From contig JASLHL010000258.1 in the NCBI GenBank assembly GCA_030152225.1, positions 1-7,972 on the forward strand: a stretch of 7,972 nt of DNA, in the 5' to 3' direction. Positions 6,153-7,972 of this stretch are shown piece by piece. The DNA is from Flavobacterium sp. (GTDB taxonomy: Bacteria; Bacteroidota; Bacteroidia; Flavobacteriales; Flavobacteriaceae). How positions within the stretch are numbered: position 1 is the first letter of the stretch; each line of letters starts with the position of its first letter. The translations under genes were made by a program, and so were the position numbers. The notes beneath the pieces are model-generated. The model ran no database searches. It saw nothing but the letters and a program-made list of their open reading frames with translations, and was not told the origin of the DNA.

Positions 6153-7430
6153 TTAGTTTAATGTTTTAAATACGCGTGCTAAATCGTGTTTCAAATCTTC
6201 CAATGATTCGATTCCAACAGATAGACGCACCAAATCTGGCGTAACGCCCGTAGCTTTTTGCTCCTCTACTGTGAGTTGTTGATGGGTAGTAGAGGCTGGG
6301 TGAATCACCAGCGATTTGGTATCACCAATATTAGCTACTAAAGAAAAAAGCTGGGTTTCATCCGCTACTTTTTTCGCTGCTTCGAACCCTTGTTTTAAGC
6401 CAAATGTAATGACACCACTCTGCCCCTCAGGAAGGTATTGCTTCGCTAAATTGTGATAAGGACTAGAAGCCAAACCAGGGTAATTGACCCAAGCTACAGC
6501 GTCTTGGGTTTCTAGCCATTGAGCTAACCCCAAGGCATTTTCGCTGTGTTTTTTCAGTCGAATAGGTAGCGTTTCTAACCCTTGAATAATTTGAAATGCA
6601 TTGAATGGACTTAATGCGCCACCCAAATCGCGCAACCCTTCTAAGCGTATTTTTGCAATAAACGCTGCTTTTCCCAAGGCTTCGTGGTAAATTAAACCGT
6701 GATAACCTGCCGCTGGTTCTGTAAATTCTGTGAATTTCCCACTGCTCCAGTCAAAAGTTCCCGCATCGATAATCGCTCCACCCAATGCTGTTCCATTACC
6801 TGAAATGTATTTAGTCAAGGAGTGAATAACGATATCAGCACCGTGTTCAATTGGACGCAATAACGCTGGAGAAGGCACGGTGTTATCAACGATTAAAGGG
6901 ATCTTATTCGCTTTAGCAATCCCAGCAAGTTGTTGTAAATCGATGAGGTCCAATTTGGGATTTCCCAAACTCTCTACAAAAATAGCTTTAGTATTTTGTT
7001 GTATGTTTTTGCTGAAGTTATTCAAATCAGAAGGGTCTACAAAAGTAGTGTGAATACCCAAACGCGGTAAGGTCACATTAAGTAGGTTGTACGTACCTCC
7101 GTATAAGCTGTTGGAAGCCACAAGATGGTCGCCCGCTTTTAATAGGGTTAAAAGGGTTGTACTAATAGCCGAAGCGCCTGATGCGGTTACTACGGCACCA
7201 ATCCCCCCTTCTAATGCTGCGAGGCGTTGTTCTAAAATATCGTTGGTTGGATTGTTTAATCGCGTATAAATATAAGCGGGTATAGAGAGGTTAAACGCTC
7301 CTGCTGCGTGTGCTGCGTTTTCAAAAACATAAGAGGAGGTTTGGTAAATAGGAACAGCTCTAGATCCTGCGGTTTGTGTCACTTGATGTCCAGCGTGTAA
7401 TGCTTGGGTTGAAAATTTAAAATTGCTCAT
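6153..7430 (-). CDS. metY: O-acetylhomoserine sulfhydrylase (O-acetylhomoserine aminocarboxypropyltransferase)
   Basis: The protein is 425 residues, starting MSNFKFSTQALHAGHQ at the ATG at 7430-7428. A longer in-frame extension to 7499 is rejected because it would translate through the leader terminator. The protein belongs to the Cys/Met-metabolism PLP family. YIYTRLNNPT (53-62) supplies the Tyr and Arg that bind the phosphate of the neighbouring subunit. TASGASAI (83-90) contacts the cofactor. VDNTVPSP (181-188) holds the Asp that pairs with the pyridine nitrogen. HSLTKYISGNGTALGG (203-218) holds the Schiff-base Lys207. The C-terminal RLSVGIE binds the substrate carboxylate. The length and the TKYISGNG form fit MetY rather than cystathionine synthases, which are nearer 380-400 residues. 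It converts O-acetylhomoserine and sulfide to homocysteine plus acetate. It is the first structural gene after the Met-rich leader. Confidence 0.93.
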   Translation of the reverse strand: MSNFKFSTQALHAGHQVTQTAGSRAVPIYQTSSYVFENAAHAAGAFNLSIPAYIYTRLNNPTNDILEQRLAALEGGIGAVVTASGASAISTTLLTLLKAGDHLVASNSLYGGTYNLLNVTLPRLGIHTTFVDPSDLNNFSKNIQQNTKAIFVESLGNPKLDLIDLQQLAGIAKANKIPLIVDNTVPSPALLRPIEHGADIVIHSLTKYISGNGTALGGAIIDAGTFDWSSGKFTEFTEPAAGYHGLIYHEALGKAAFIAKIRLEGLRDLGGALSPFNAFQIIQGLETLPIRLKKHSENALGLAQWLETQDAVAWVNYPGLASSPYHNLAKQYLPEGQSGVITFGLKQGFEAAKKVADETQLFSLVANIGDTKSLVIHPASTTHQQLTVEEQKATGVTPDLVRLSVGIESLEDLKHDLARVFKTLN

Positions 7431-7462
7431 AACTATAGATTTAATGGGTTGGAAAAAGACAT

Positions 7463-7495
7463 AAAAAAAAGCCCCACCGACTGACCGGTGAGACT
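7463..7495 (-). terminator. Leader terminator (attenuator) upstream of metY
   Basis: In the transcript, AGTCTCACCG (7495-7486) pairs with CGGTGGGGCT (7479-7470) over a six-base loop. The 10-bp stem includes two G-U pairs and is followed by eight U (7470-7463, the first also closing the stem). It ends 32 bases before the metY start and 30 bases after the leader-peptide stop codon. Its position before the first structural gene, rather than after a gene, marks it as a conditional terminator. Confidence 0.88.
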
Positions 7496-7546
7496 CCAAC
7501 TAATTTATCCTGCTTTATATCAGATTAATTCGTTGACTTCCGGCCA
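7482..7546 (-). promoter_or_regulatory. Candidate antiterminator pairing
   Basis: TGGCCGG (7546-7540), within the last codons of the leader peptide, can pair with CCGGTCA (7488-7482). That is seven base pairs including one G-U. The second element includes the top of the terminator 5' arm and its loop, so the two structures exclude each other. A ribosome stalled on upstream Met codons would leave TGGCCGG free. A ribosome reaching the stop at 7525 would sit near it. The pairing was found by eye and no free energy has been computed. Confidence 0.45.
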
Positions 7547-7614
7547 TAACAAGGAGCGAACATCATGGTGTTCGTTGTCATACACATCATCATTGAATTA
7601 GAATTGAAAATCAT
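7525..7614 (-). CDS. Methionine-rich leader peptide of the metY operon
   Basis: This is a 29-residue frame with an ATG at 7614-7612 and a TAA at 7527-7525. It begins MIFNSNS, then MMMCM at residues 8-12 (7593-7579), then TTNTMMF with Met17-Met18 (7566-7561), and ends with a Cys22- and Arg/Lys-containing tail. Seven of its 29 residues are Met, two are Cys and four are Thr, which matches the amino acids made by or branching from the downstream pathway. An A-rich tract lies just upstream of the ATG, as is usual for flavobacterial starts. An in-frame ATG at residue 8 is an alternative start. A stop codon shortly before a terminator, with a biosynthetic operon behind it, is the signature of a leader whose ribosome senses charged tRNA. 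It is expected to act in cis through its translation rather than as a protein. Conservation is the missing proof. Confidence 0.8.
   Translation of the reverse strand: MIFNSNSMMMCMTTNTMMFAPCYGRKSTN
7557..7574 (-). promoter_or_regulatory. Pause-type hairpin enclosing the Met17-Met18 codons
   Basis: CGAACA (7574-7569) pairs perfectly with TGTTCG (7562-7557) around a six-base loop that contains most of the two adjacent ATG codons of the leader peptide. In classical attenuators an early hairpin over the control codons pauses RNA polymerase until the ribosome arrives. The placement fits that role, but the stem is only 6 bp. Confidence 0.45.
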
Positions 7615-7692
7615 GGTTCTTTTTTTTATCTGTGAAAACCAAAACGAAAAATAGAAGTGAACTATCTTCATTTTGATTGTTTTGTTGTAGAG

Positions 7693-7722
7693 CAAATTTC
7701 TGTAAAATAATTCAAATAGCAG
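7693..7722 (-). promoter_or_regulatory. Weak candidate promoter of the met leader and operon
   Basis: Read leftward, CTG is followed by 19 bases and then GAAATTTG (7700-7693), which matches TAnnTTTG except at the first base. A start near 7687 would give a leader of about 70 bases before the Met-rich peptide. The -33 element is imperfect and other AT-rich choices exist, so this is a low-confidence placement. Confidence 0.28.
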
Positions 7723-7740
7723 TTATAAAAACTTGAAATA

Positions 7741-7972
7741 CTATAATTTTAGATAAAAATTCTGTAACAGGGTGGTGAATTCGGGGGTGTAACAGTGTCT
7801 TTTTTCTTCAATTGTCAGTTCATTTAGAGGAATTTTCTCTATGCGCTTTCTTGAAAATGCAAGTAAACTGCGTTTTATCTCACTGCTAGGCGTTCCTTTT
7901 ACGCGAGTGACCTGCATAGGATAGATGTCAAACTCCGCAGCGAGGTACATGATGCGTTCTTCTTCTTTGGAA
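7741..7972 (-). CDS. Unrecognised protein, C-terminal fragment
   Basis: An open frame enters from the right edge and ends at a TAG at 7743-7741. At least 76 residues are visible, running from KEEERIMYLAAEFDIYP through RSLLAFSRKRIEKIPLNEL to FTTLLQNFYLKL. It is rich in Lys, Arg and Glu and probably mostly helical, with no signal peptide, membrane segment or motif that I can assign. An internal ATG at 7950 exists, but the frame stays open to the window edge, so this is more likely the tail of a longer protein. It lies upstream of the met leader on the same strand with 126 bases between, and I see no clear terminator in that gap. No function is proposed. Confidence 0.5.
   Translation of the reverse strand, partial: SKEEERIMYLAAEFDIYPMQVTRVKGTPSSEIKRSLLAFSRKRIEKIPLNELTIEEKRHCYTPEFTTLLQNFYLKL

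Noticed and set aside
7087..7269. 60-codon plus-strand frame inside metY
   Set aside because: It lies antisense within a conserved PLP enzyme gene and has no independent support.
7431..7499. In-frame 23-codon N-terminal extension of MetY starting at 7499
   Set aside because: It would be translated from the leader terminator hairpin and U-run. MSNFKFSTQALHAGHQ at 7430 is the normal family start.
7431..7740. SAM riboswitch upstream of metY
   Set aside because: I could not find the SAM-I core (the GAGGGA and CCGGCAACC type segments) or a SAM-II pseudoknot pattern. The terminator and the Met-rich frame explain the conserved-looking elements better.
1..7972. CRISPR array, insertion sequence or tRNA/rRNA genes
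   Set aside because: No spaced direct repeats, transposase motifs with terminal inverted repeats, or cloverleaf or rRNA signatures were seen on either strand.

Overview
The window looks like chromosomal DNA from a Flavobacteriia member (Bacteroidota). The evidence is an AT-rich base composition, a Bacteroidota-type promoter (TTG-N19-TATTTTTG), A-rich translation starts with no strong Shine-Dalgarno sequence, a DUF4369/TlpA-like thioredoxin, a DUF4349 lipoprotein, and a metY-metX-thrA gene order that I associate with flavobacteria. A Myroides- or Flavobacterium-like host is plausible, but the genus cannot be fixed from the sequence alone.

Layout from left to right. Positions 1-93 hold the first 31 codons of an acyl-CoA dehydrogenase read leftward, with a near-ideal promoter behind it. 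Positions 94-479 contain no gene I can support, but they hold two plus-strand terminator-like hairpins with no assigned transcript. A DUF4349 membrane lipoprotein (480-1304, minus) and a secreted thioredoxin-fold protein (1504-2622, plus) are divergent around about 200 bases of control DNA. A perfect 30-base inverted repeat (2622-2651) separates the thioredoxin gene from the convergent operon to its right. That operon, read leftward from about 7700 to 2741, is metY, a short metX-like gene, and a fused aspartokinase-homoserine dehydrogenase. The window ends in the C-terminal 76 residues of an unrecognised protein.

The three operon genes form a pathway module. The aspartokinase-homoserine dehydrogenase supplies both flanking steps from aspartate to homoserine. 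The MetX-like acyltransferase activates homoserine. MetY then replaces the acyl group with sulfide to give homocysteine.

The most notable element is the metY leader. A previously unmarked 29-residue reading frame at 7614-7525 carries seven Met codons, including an MMMCM run and an MM pair. It is followed by a 10-bp hairpin plus eight U (7495-7463), which ends 32 bases before the metY start. A pause hairpin encloses the MM codon pair, and a possible antiterminator pairing links the leader tail with the terminator. This has the architecture of a ribosome-mediated methionine attenuator. I see no SAM-I riboswitch core here. The mechanism is inferred from sequence only.
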